Positions 1 through 5,837 of a stretch of DNA of 10,338 nt are shown piece by piece; positions within the stretch are counted from its first letter, which is position 1; each line of letters starts with the position of its first letter. The translations under genes and the position numbers were made by a program. The stretch covers positions 2,158 to 12,495 of the forward strand of contig JAPLMC010000040.1 of the NCBI GenBank assembly GCA_026387215.1, read 5' to 3'. The DNA is from Candidatus Omnitrophota bacterium. Lineage in GTDB: Bacteria; Omnitrophota; Gorgyraeia; Gorgyraeales; Gorgyraeaceae. The notes below the pieces were generated by a model. It ran no database searches. It saw only the letters and a program-made list of their open reading frames with translations, and was not told the DNA's origin.

Positions 1-1722
1 CCCCTCTTCATCGCTTAAAGAAAAACTCACAGGAAAAACTCCATCAATAAGCCCTATCAAGAACACTGCCTCCCACTCCATACCTTTTGCAGAATGAATA
101 GTAGAAAGCGTAGGTTGTTTTTTGCGTTCCGCATGATAAATGCCTTCCTGAGGATCAGGAAGCTCTATTGCAAAATCGCTTAATAAATCTTGAAGCGAAT
201 CATACCTATATGCTATTTTTTTTAATATCTCAAGGTCGTTTATTCTAGTATTCCAGTCGTCAAATTTTGTTTTAATCAAAGGATTATAATAATCAAAAAC
301 TGCTTCAAATTTATCCCCAACCTTTATTTTTTCATCTAAAAGACTTTCTGTTAATAATTTAAATCTCTGGATACCATTAGAATATTTAAAACCTTTTTCA
401 TATTTAGAAATACATCCTGCGCTGATATCTTTTAGAATCTTTTCGCTTGTCCTTGGACCTATGCCTTCTATTAATTCCAGTGCCCTGTGCCAGGACAGTT
501 CGTCTTTCAAATTTGCTGCAATTTTCAAATGCGCCATAACATCTTTAACGTGAGCGCTTTCATAAAATTTCATGCCTCCCATCAATTGATAGGGTATGCC
601 CCTCTTATTCAATTCCGCCTGCAACGCTATTGATATATAGCTTGAACGAAACAATACGCATTGTTTCTCAAGAGGTATGCCTCTATCTTTTAATTCATCC
701 ATCTTTTTTACAATCCACATAGCTTCTTCATAGACATCATTAAAAAACCACATCTGTGGCATGGCGCCTTTATTATGTTTCATATTAGAGACAAGCCTTT
801 TGGAATATTTACTGCTCATCTCGGAAAGCACAGAATTTGCAGCATCCAGGATAGGTTGCGTGCTTCTGTAATTTTCCTCCAGTTTTATTATCGCGCAACC
901 TGAAAATCTTTCCGGAAATTCCATTATATTTTTATGGTCTGCACCCCTAAAACCATAAATACTCTGCGCATCATCCCCCACAATCATGATGTTCGTATGG
1001 TCTTTGGCTAATAAATAACTTATATCCCCCTGAAGCTTATTTGTGTCCTGGTATTCGTCCACCATTATATATTTATATTTTGATGCAACTCCATTCCTGA
1101 TAACTTCATTCTCAAGCAGTTTTTTAAGATAAACCAGCATGTCATCGTAATCAAGATAATTTTTTTCTATTTTATATTTTACGTATTTCGACTTTACGTT
1201 TTTTATATATTCACTGTATTCAGCCAGATGCGGATATTCTTTTTCAACAATTTCCTCCACGGAGCCGTGTTTATTTATAGACATGCTTATTATATTTCTT
1301 ATTGTATTTTTTTTAAGAAACTTTTTATCATGCTCGGAAATATTGATATCTCCAGAACACTTGCCAACAGCATCTATTGCGTCAGATTCGTCAAGAATAG
1401 AAAACGTATTAGCAAATCCCAAAATTTTTCCATAACGTTTCAATACTTTATATGCAAACGAATGAAATGTCCCTCCTTCCACCGCCGCGCATCTGGGATC
1501 ATGAGCAGCAGCGCGAGATAACATAACCCTGGAGGCGTTCCTGGTAAAGGTCAGCAAAAGGATAGACGCCGGGTCAACGCCGCTTTGAACAAGATTCAAG
1601 ACCCTGTATTCTATGACTCTTGTCTTGCCTGAGCCTGCGCCTGCAATAACAAGCACTGGCCCATCTATTGTAGTGGCGGCTAAAAATTGGGAGTCATTAA
1701 GATGCTTTTTAAGATCTATCAT
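1..1722 (-). CDS. uvrD: UvrD/PcrA/Rep-type superfamily 1A DNA helicase, 3' end outside window
   Basis: An ATP-dependent 3'-5' DNA helicase acting in DNA repair or replication restart. The frame is open across all 574 visible codons. Visible motifs are a Q-motif-like LND-Q near residues 8-12, Walker A GAGSGKT (28-34), motif Ia LLLTFTRNAS (55-64), motif Ib GGTFHSFA (83-90), YDD at about 200, motif II DEYQDT (222-227), motif III VGDDAQSIYGFRGAD (248-262), motif IV ENYRST (283-288), and motif V STIHSAKGMEWEAVFL (about 538-552). The frame then leaves the window, so roughly the last 100 residues expected for this family are not seen. The ATG at 1722 is the only good start: an in-frame TAA lies three codons upstream, and GAGGGG sits about 10 bases before it. 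A GC-rich palindrome lies directly upstream of that site. UvrD, PcrA and Rep cannot be told apart here, so the symbol names the family. Confidence 0.93.
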   Translation of the reverse strand, partial: MIDLKKHLNDSQFLAATTIDGPVLVIAGAGSGKTRVIEYRVLNLVQSGVDPASILLLTFTRNASRVMLSRAAAHDPRCAAVEGGTFHSFAYKVLKRYGKILGFANTFSILDESDAIDAVGKCSGDINISEHDKKFLKKNTIRNIISMSINKHGSVEEIVEKEYPHLAEYSEYIKNVKSKYVKYKIEKNYLDYDDMLVYLKKLLENEVIRNGVASKYKYIMVDEYQDTNKLQGDISYLLAKDHTNIMIVGDDAQSIYGFRGADHKNIMEFPERFSGCAIIKLEENYRSTQPILDAANSVLSEMSSKYSKRLVSNMKHNKGAMPQMWFFNDVYEEAMWIVKKMDELKDRGIPLEKQCVLFRSSYISIALQAELNKRGIPYQLMGGMKFYESAHVKDVMAHLKIAANLKDELSWHRALELIEGIGPRTSEKILKDISAGCISKYEKGFKYSNGIQRFKLLTESLLDEKIKVGDKFEAVFDYYNPLIKTKFDDWNTRINDLEILKKIAYRYDSLQDLLSDFAIELPDPQEGIYHAERKKQPTLSTIHSAKGMEWEAVFLIGLIDGVFPVSFSLSDEEG

Positions 1723-1734
1723 GTAAACTTAACC

Positions 1735-1823
1735 CCTCGCTCCGATAAATCGGGGCTCGCCTCGGTGCCGAGCGCTTTGATAGCTGGCACCTCGGCGCGA
1801 GGCTGGATTCGCTTAAACGAATC
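1735..1823. repeat. GC-rich nested inverted-repeat cluster upstream of the helicase gene
   Basis: This stretch is conspicuously GC-rich between AT-rich flanks. Outer arms CCTCGC (1735-1740) and GCGAGG (1797-1802) enclose CCGAT-AA-ATCGG (1742-1753), CTCGG-TG-CCGAG (1761-1772) and the pair GGTGCC (1764-1769) with GGCACC (1786-1791). A separate hairpin, GATTCG with CGAATC (1806-1811 and 1818-1823), follows. No other copy occurs in the window. It may be a dispersed palindromic (REP- or MITE-like) element. It may instead be a structured 5' leader, since on the minus strand a CCCC near 1752-1755 could pair with the GGGG of the helicase ribosome binding site. The rest of 1723-1893 shows no convincing promoter or ORF. 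Confidence 0.5.
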
Positions 1824-1893
1824 TAGTAATAAAAAATACCGCAACTATAAAGCTATGAAGCTTCACAAAACTGACATTGTTAGAATGTAAAGA

Positions 1894-2277
1894 TTATGTA
1901 ATAGGTTTGATTATACCTAACTTTACAAGTATTACTATTAATAAAGTATACGCAAAGGATAATAATACATCTCTCAAAAAATATTTACCAAAATATTTCT
2001 TTTTTTCTTCGCCTTTTTCCATCATCTTCTCCAGGCCTTTTTGTAATAACACAAACCCTGCAATATTCGTCAACCAGTAGGAAATTATAAATGCGCCCAA
2101 AAACGCCCCTTTATAAATAAAATTTGTCCCGCATGCTAAGACATAAGCTATAGGAAAATTTATAAACAGGTCGTTCCACCAGGAAAAAGGCGACAATAGA
2201 AATCCTATTGTGCCCAATATGCCGCCGTATAGTTTTTTATTCATCCAGCCCTCTATCCCTACTAACATGCATCCCAT
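1894..2277 (-). CDS. Small integral membrane protein of unknown function
   Basis: A 127-residue hydrophobic protein that I do not recognise. About four membrane segments can be seen (near residues 17-31, 37-52, 57-79 and 101-123). A strongly charged stretch lies between the third and fourth (80-100, KGLEKMMEKGEEKKKYFGK). The most distinctive motif is SPFSWWNDLF at 29-38, just after the first segment. The first in-frame ATG is at 2277, but the ATG at 2244 (residue 12, beginning MNKKLYGG) has AGAGGG four bases upstream and gives a cleaner N-terminus; 2268 is also possible. The gene appears to have its own promoter and a structured, terminator-bearing leader. Such an arrangement often precedes transporters, but transport is only inferred here. 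A weak hairpin after the stop (1874-1888) is not a convincing terminator. Confidence 0.75.
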   Translation of the reverse strand: MGCMLVGIEGWMNKKLYGGILGTIGFLLSPFSWWNDLFINFPIAYVLACGTNFIYKGAFLGAFIISYWLTNIAGFVLLQKGLEKMMEKGEEKKKYFGKYFLRDVLLSFAYTLLIVILVKLGIIKPIT

Positions 2278-2299
2278 CCCTATAAAAGGCTGGGTTTAT

Positions 2300-2337
2300 A
2301 AACAAAATTAGCCCTGCACCATTTAAGGTACAGGGCT
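2300..2337 (-). terminator. Strong intrinsic terminator, possibly the switch of an attenuator
   Basis: Read on the minus strand, AGCCCTGTACC pairs with GGTGCAGGGCT in an 11-bp stem (one G-T pair) with loop TTAAAT. An interrupted T tract (TTTTGTTT after AA) follows. It ends only about 20 bases before the first start codon of the small membrane-protein gene, as in riboswitch expression platforms. It could also simply end transcripts coming from the phosphofructokinase gene. Confidence 0.8.
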
Positions 2338-2403
2338 GAAGGCAACAACCTCTCCGATAAGGTAACCGAGCTTGCCGAAAAGATGCCCGATTTAGTTGCC
2401 AAC
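2338..2403 (-). promoter_or_regulatory. Candidate riboswitch-like leader RNA (three-way junction), class unknown
   Basis: Folding by eye gives a compact three-way junction. P1 is GGCAAC (2400-2395) with GUUGCC (2346-2341). P2 is UCGGGC (2390-2385) with GCUCGG (2371-2366), closing the 13-nt loop AUCUUUUCGGCAA. P3 is ACCUU (2363-2359) with GAGGU (2352-2348), closing the 6-nt loop AUCGGA. The junction strands are short (UAAA, UU and U). It begins at the expected start of the transcript from the promoter at 2408-2436 and leads straight into the terminator at 2300-2337. The GGGC of P2 could pair with the GCCC of the terminator's 5' arm, which would offer an antiterminated state. I compared it by memory with GEMM, purine, preQ1, SAM, glycine, manganese and fluoride riboswitches and saw no consensus match. 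The fold is manual, and conservation is untested. Confidence 0.5.
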
Positions 2404-2407
2404 ATTA

Positions 2408-2436
2408 TTTATATCATAAAAATAAGCCTGCGTCAA
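2408..2436 (-). promoter_or_regulatory. Consensus sigma-70 promoter for the leader and membrane-protein gene
   Basis: On the minus strand, TTGACG (2436-2431) is followed by a 17-base spacer and TATAAA (2413-2408). Transcription should start near 2403-2400, at the 5' strand of the leader's P1 helix. The -35 box lies just past the phosphofructokinase stop codon, so the downstream gene can be expressed independently of it. Confidence 0.75.
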
Positions 2437-2438
2437 GC

Positions 2439-3524
2439 TCAAATGCCAAAAGAAGTCCCAACTGCCATTGCTGACTTAATAACAGGGTCCTTCAAGCTGA
2501 CTCTTTTTATATCCCCGACGGCCTTCTTTAGGTCTACTGCCTTAATCTGGTTTGATTTTAAAACAACTACTTTCCCAAAATCTCCATTAGATGCTAACTC
2601 GCAAGATTCTGTTCCAAAGCGCGTTGCAAGGATCCTGTCAAAAGGCGAAGGTTCTCCTCCTCTCTGTAGATGCCCCAACACAGTAACTCTTGTTTCTAAG
2701 CCTGTTATTTTCTCGATATCATCAGCTATTTTACTGCCTATACCTCCTAATCGAATAGGATCTGTGGAATCCTTGATCATTTTTCTTACAACCATATCGC
2801 CATCTTTTGGCCTAGAGCCTTCACTGACTACTAAAATGCTGAATCTTTTGCCACGCTGATTCCTCTTTAAAACAACCTCGCATACTTTTTTAATGTCATA
2901 AGGGATTTCCGGTAATAATATTATATCCCCGCCCCCTGCCAGACCTGAATATAAAGCAAGCCATCCAGCGTATCTGCCCATTACCTCTATAATCATAACT
3001 CTATGATGAGACTGCGCAGTTGTATGGAGTTTGTCTATTGCCTGGGTAGCTGTAATTAAAGCAGAATCAAAACCAATTGTAGCTTCTGTTTGCCTGAGAT
3101 CATTATCTATAGTTTTAGGAACCCCTATCAGATTGACGCCTTTCTTATATAACTTATAGGCGATATTAAGCGTGCCATCCCCTCCTATGCAAATCAGCCC
3201 ATCCAATTTCATGGCGCGATAATTCTCTATAGCCCTATTGGAAACATCCTTAAACCTGTCTTTGTAATCAAGGTGCCTGAAAGGATTCGCCTTGTTTGAA
3301 GCTCCTAAAAAAGTGCCACCTAAAGCGAGTATCCCTGAAACATCTTCATAAGAAATAGACAGAAACCTATTCTCGATTAAACCTAAAAAACCATCCTTTA
3401 TTCCAATAACTTCCATATTGTAATTAAGGATGGCTGTTTTCGCAATTGCTCTGATGCCGGCATTCAAACCTGGGCAATCTCCACCGCCTGTAAGAATACC
3501 TATTCTTTTTTTACTTCCTGGCAT
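2439..3524 (-). CDS. pfkA: 6-phosphofructokinase, PfkA family
   Basis: Phosphorylates fructose 6-phosphate to fructose 1,6-bisphosphate in cytoplasmic glycolysis. The 361-residue protein shows the N-terminal nucleotide loop GGGDCPGLNAGIRAI (13-27), IGGDGT (113-118), PKTIDND with the catalytic Asp at 140 (136-142), MGRYAGW (182-188), PEIPYD (205-210) and HLQRGG (285-290). It is longer than the 320-residue E. coli enzyme, as are other long-type members. Gly117 corresponds to E. coli Gly104, which favours ATP as donor. Lys137 corresponds to Gly124 and is the residue usual in pyrophosphate-dependent enzymes. ATP is more likely, but this is not certain. The ATG at 3524 is the only plausible start because the same frame has a TGA 18 codons upstream. 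Its ribosome site is modest (AAGG), and it overlaps the basic leader ORF by 14 bases, which suggests translational coupling. Confidence 0.93.
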   Translation of the reverse strand: MPGSKKRIGILTGGGDCPGLNAGIRAIAKTAILNYNMEVIGIKDGFLGLIENRFLSISYEDVSGILALGGTFLGASNKANPFRHLDYKDRFKDVSNRAIENYRAMKLDGLICIGGDGTLNIAYKLYKKGVNLIGVPKTIDNDLRQTEATIGFDSALITATQAIDKLHTTAQSHHRVMIIEVMGRYAGWLALYSGLAGGGDIILLPEIPYDIKKVCEVVLKRNQRGKRFSILVVSEGSRPKDGDMVVRKMIKDSTDPIRLGGIGSKIADDIEKITGLETRVTVLGHLQRGGEPSPFDRILATRFGTESCELASNGDFGKVVVLKSNQIKAVDLKKAVGDIKRVSLKDPVIKSAMAVGTSFGI

Positions 3525-3585
3525 GCCGCTTGCCTTTTCGTTTTCTCTTTTGCTCTGCCCTTCTATTTTTTCTTGTCATTCCCAT
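3511..3585 (-). CDS. 24-residue highly basic leader ORF overlapping the pfkA start
   Basis: A small ORF begins at 3585 (or at the second ATG, 3579) behind a near-perfect AGGAGGG (3598-3592) spaced six bases from the ATG. This is a far better ribosome site than that of the phosphofructokinase gene. The peptide starts MGMTRKNRRAEQ and ends GKRHARK. It has 7 Arg, 6 Lys, one His and a single acidic residue. Its TAA (3513-3511) lies inside the phosphofructokinase coding sequence in another frame. It could be a coupling leader peptide or a small RNA-binding or ribosome-associated protein (bTHX is comparably short and basic, though I see no real sequence match). A functional product is unproven. Confidence 0.5.
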   Translation of the reverse strand: MGMTRKNRRAEQKRKRKGKRHARK

Positions 3586-3627
3586 ATCAAGCCCTCCTAA
3601 TATTAAAAATGCGTTTTCTATTGTAAA

Positions 3628-3656
3628 ATTATAGTGTAGAGACAAACCTTAGTCAA
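3628..3656 (-). promoter_or_regulatory. Consensus sigma-70 promoter of the leader ORF and pfkA
   Basis: On the minus strand, TTGACT (3656-3651), a 17-base spacer and a perfect TATAAT (3633-3628). The expected start near 3621 leaves about 35 bases of leader before the ATG at 3585. No terminator separates it from the kinase gene upstream, so readthrough is also possible. Confidence 0.85.
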
Positions 3657-3671
3657 GATTTTTTGGACATG

Positions 3672-4817
3672 CTACTTGGGTATCATAAAGATAAAACTGG
3701 TGCCAATTCCACTTTCGCTCTCAACCCTTATGCGGCCTTTATGGAGAACTATTATATCTTTTGCTATTGGAAGGCCCAGACCAGTCCCTTCTTTTGTCTC
3801 GGCAAGCACTCTTACAAATTTATCAAAAATCTTATCCAGCTGGTCGCTAGGTATGCCTGGCCCCGTATCCTGTATCCTGACCTCCACCTCTCCCTGTAAA
3901 TCTATTATCTTTACAGTCACATTGCCATTATCGGTAAATTTAACGGCATTACCTAAGAGATTTACAAAAACCTGGGCCAGTTTATCTTTGTCGGCATTTA
4001 CAATCACTAACTTATCAGGAAATTCTTTTACAAGACCTATTTTTTTACTGCTGGCCAATGTTTCAAATGCCTTTACAGATTCTCCAGCCAGCTTAACTAT
4101 ATCCAGGCTTTCTTTGTTAAGTTCCATCTTGCCTGACTCTATCTTGGAAAGATCCAACAGATCATTAACCAACCTAGAAAGCCTGTTGATAACCCTAAAA
4201 ATATCCCCTAATATTTCTTTCTGCTTCGGCTGAACTTCTCCTGCGAAACCTTTATCGATATTATCCAAATTGCCCTTTATTATGGTAAGCGGGGTTCTTA
4301 ATTCATGCACTATGTTCGCCACGAAATCTGATTTCATATTGTCCAGTTTCATAAGCTGAGCATTTGTTTTTTCAAGCTCTTCTTTTCTAAGAACAATTTC
4401 TTTTTGCAAATTTTCCCGTTCTAATTTTGCTCTGAATTCAGCTATTGTCTTTCTTATCATTAAAGGTATTGAATCTTCATACCCGTCTCTTTTAGGCAGA
4501 TAATCAAATGCACCTTCCTTTATGAGTGCAGCTGCTACCTGTTCATCCCCCTGGCCTGTAATCATAACAATAGGTATTTCAATATTTTTAGCTTTTATTG
4601 TTTTTAATGTCTCAAGCCCGCTTTTCTTTGGAAGGTTGTAATCTAAAAGCACGATATTAAAAAAGTTTTTTTCTAAAATAACAAGGGCGTCTTCTCCTGA
4701 GACCACATGCGCGATGTCATATTCAAACGCATTATCCCTTTGAATCCTCTTTTTTACAATAAGCGCATCTGTAGGATTATCTTCTACCAGTAAGACTTTT
4801 AATTTTTCCTTAACCAT
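3672..4817 (-). CDS. Hybrid response regulator-histidine kinase (REC-HisKA-HATPase), soluble
   Basis: A cytoplasmic two-component protein with no membrane segment and no PAS or other sensor domain. Numbering is from the TTG at 4832. The REC domain spans about 11-130, with acidic pair E17/D18, phospho-acceptor Asp64 (LLDYNLP), Thr92 and Lys114. A charged coiled coil (about 130-168) follows. HisKA carries the phosphorylated His176 in FVANIVHELRTPL. The C-terminal ATPase has an N box (LLGNAVKFTDNG), G1 DTGPGIP and G2 GTGLGLPIAK. I place the start at the ATG at 4817 (residue 6) because AGGA lies eight bases upstream, giving 381 residues. The REC domain probably receives phosphate from another kinase and controls this one. 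No partner regulator is nearby, so its target is unknown. Confidence 0.9.
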   Translation of the reverse strand: MVKEKLKVLLVEDNPTDALIVKKRIQRDNAFEYDIAHVVSGEDALVILEKNFFNIVLLDYNLPKKSGLETLKTIKAKNIEIPIVMITGQGDEQVAAALIKEGAFDYLPKRDGYEDSIPLMIRKTIAEFRAKLERENLQKEIVLRKEELEKTNAQLMKLDNMKSDFVANIVHELRTPLTIIKGNLDNIDKGFAGEVQPKQKEILGDIFRVINRLSRLVNDLLDLSKIESGKMELNKESLDIVKLAGESVKAFETLASSKKIGLVKEFPDKLVIVNADKDKLAQVFVNLLGNAVKFTDNGNVTVKIIDLQGEVEVRIQDTGPGIPSDQLDKIFDKFVRVLAETKEGTGLGLPIAKDIIVLHKGRIRVESESGIGTSFIFMIPK

Positions 4818-4857
4818 AATAAATATCCTCAACTATTATTTTCAAAATAACAAATAA

Positions 4858-5031
4858 CCAAATATAGATTTCTTATTATTGGACACCCATCGAGATTGCT
4901 ATCTGGTATATTATTCTAAGCTTTGGAGTTTCTTTAAAAAAATCTGACTCAGCCCTTTGTATGCATGTCTGAGGCTATATATAGAAAATAGCCCTAAGAG
5001 CATTCTTAGGAAAAATGTTATAAAAACTCAA
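4858..5031 (-). pseudogene. Possible decayed DgkA-like lipid kinase gene
   Basis: A TTG at 5031 sits six bases behind a perfect AGGAGG (5043-5038) and downstream of a good promoter, yet the frame meets TAG at 4977-4975 after 18 codons. Changing frame gives SIYSLRHAYKGLSQIF. Changing back at a run of seven T (4942-4936) gives KETPKLRIIYQIAISMGV, then two stops, then EIYIWLFVIL in the same frame. Joined, these pieces resemble the N-terminal part of undecaprenol/diacylglycerol kinases of the DgkA type (a SF-YAF-GI segment, then K-E-N-RI and hydrophobic helices). The comparison is from memory, and the stretch is short. The alternatives are a structured non-coding RNA, since it holds hairpins at 4993-5010 and 4973-4993, or a simple leader of the downstream kinase. 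Confidence 0.3.
4936..4973 (-). terminator. Weak terminator-like hairpin before the histidine kinase gene
   Basis: On the minus strand, CTCAG (4973-4969) can pair with CTGAG (4952-4948). A run of seven T (4942-4936) follows after TCAGA. The stem is only 5 bp, the loop is long and the T run is displaced, so this is weak. Two better hairpins lie just upstream: CCTAAGA/TCTTAGG with loop ATGC (5010-4993) and GGCTAT/ATAGCC (4993-4973). A transcript from the promoter at 5062-5090 ending here would be about 120 nt. Confidence 0.25.
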
Positions 5032-5061
5032 ACCTATCCTCCTGTTTATGAGTATGAATAG

Positions 5062-5090
5062 ATTGTATCACATGCGATATTTCAGTTCAA
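5062..5090 (-). promoter_or_regulatory. Sigma-70 promoter at the 3' end of the SGNH gene
   Basis: On the minus strand, TTGAAC (5090-5085), a 17-base spacer and TACAAT (5067-5062), with a start expected near 5055. The -35 box overlaps the last codons of the SGNH hydrolase gene. It would drive the DgkA-like remnant and then the histidine kinase. Confidence 0.65.
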
Positions 5091-5837
5091 GGGAGAACAC
5101 CACCTGTGATCTAATAAAAATTTCGCGATAGTATGTCCCACAAGAAAATGCCCTCTTTCATTCCAATGCTTATCACGTTTAAAATCAAAACGTTTCCTGT
5201 TCTCTTTATAATCTGCGGCGAAAACATCATTAAGGTCAATAAATGATATAGATAATTTTTCCGCTGTATCGCGGGCAAGCGTATTTAGCGCATATAATTT
5301 CTGTTTTTCCGGATCAAGCCCTTTATAAATCGTATCCCTGTCCCCGTCCATAACCAAGAGAAGCCTGGTATCCTCACCTGATGTTTCTTTGTATTTGGAA
5401 AATATGCTGAAACAAAGCTCTTTTATGTCGTCTAAACTTGCCATTATCTCATCTATATCTATATTCATCCTGAAATCCTTACCTTTAGATTTACCGTTTA
5501 AAAAATAAGCAACTTCTCTTATATTTAAATTATAGTAGAGATACCTGAAAAAACTGCTATGTTTGAAGGCCCTTTTCACAGGATTAGGCACATATGCATC
5601 CGGCCTTGGCTTTATTTCTTTCCATAACTCATTTTGCTTAGCGAATTTCAGGAAATCCCCAAGCCCCTCTCCGAAGCCCTCTATTGATTCAATAAAATCA
5701 TTGTGGACAATCACTGTAATGACTATATCCGGGCTGTATTTCTTTTTAACATACCGCATCATCTGAAGATACTGACTTAAAGGAGCTCCGCTAAAACCAA
5801 ATCTGTAGACCTCCACCCTATAGAGATTTGTCCGCAT
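5082..5837 (-). CDS. SGNH hydrolase, C-terminal part (split gene)
   Basis: The 251-residue ORF carries the later blocks of an SGNH/GDSL-type esterase or acyltransferase: FGFSG (13-17, block II Gly), VIVHNDF (42-48, block III Asn46) and DKHWNERGH (222-230, block V Asp and His of the catalytic triad). It lacks the GDS serine, which lies in the ORF just upstream in another frame. The two overlap over 5818-5837. In the family about 40 residues usually separate GDS from the block II glycine; joining these two ORFs leaves about 28. This points to a small deletion plus frameshift rather than a single miscalled base. Independent initiation is conceivable, because GGAGGG lies 11 bases before the ATG at 5837, but this half alone lacks the nucleophile. 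Confidence 0.7.
   Translation of the reverse strand: MRTNLYRVEVYRFGFSGAPLSQYLQMMRYVKKKYSPDIVITVIVHNDFIESIEGFGEGLGDFLKFAKQNELWKEIKPRPDAYVPNPVKRAFKHSSFFRYLYYNLNIREVAYFLNGKSKGKDFRMNIDIDEIMASLDDIKELCFSIFSKYKETSGEDTRLLLVMDGDRDTIYKGLDPEKQKLYALNTLARDTAEKLSISFIDLNDVFAADYKENRKRFDFKRDKHWNERGHFLVGHTIAKFLLDHRWCSPLN

Noticed and set aside
1874..1888. Hairpin ACATT-CTAAC-AATGT after the small membrane-protein gene
   Set aside because: The 5-bp AT-rich stem with a poor T tract is too weak to call a terminator.
1687..2080. Short plus-strand frames across the palindrome and the small membrane-protein gene
   Set aside because: They have no ribosome site or recognisable domain. The first runs through the inverted repeats and the second is antisense to a better minus-strand ORF.
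1740..2360. The shared 9-mer CTCCGATAA in the GC-rich palindrome (1740-1748) and the leader (2352-2360)
   Set aside because: The similarity does not extend beyond nine bases and the flanking structures differ, so it is probably chance.
2341..2403. Leader as a T-box, GEMM (c-di-GMP), purine, preQ1 or manganese riboswitch, or the 4.5S SRP RNA
   Set aside because: The region is too short for a T-box. The consensus segments of the other classes that I remember are absent, and only the three-way-junction shape recalls purine riboswitches.
2383..2859. A 158-codon open frame on the plus strand opposite pfkA
   Set aside because: It is antisense to a well-supported enzyme gene, has no family motif or ribosome site, and its composition is a shadow of the minus-strand codons. 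The same applies to the plus-strand frames at 1228-1521, 3676-4233 and 7310-7654.
4817..4832. TTG at 4832 as the histidine kinase start
   Set aside because: The ATG at 4817 has a ribosome site at good spacing, while the TTG overlaps that site and adds five residues outside the receiver domain.
5818..5837. Programmed frameshift joining the two SGNH ORFs
   Set aside because: There is no slippery heptamer. The nearest Shine-Dalgarno-like sequence is too far from the stop to act as in prfB, and residues also seem to be missing at the junction.
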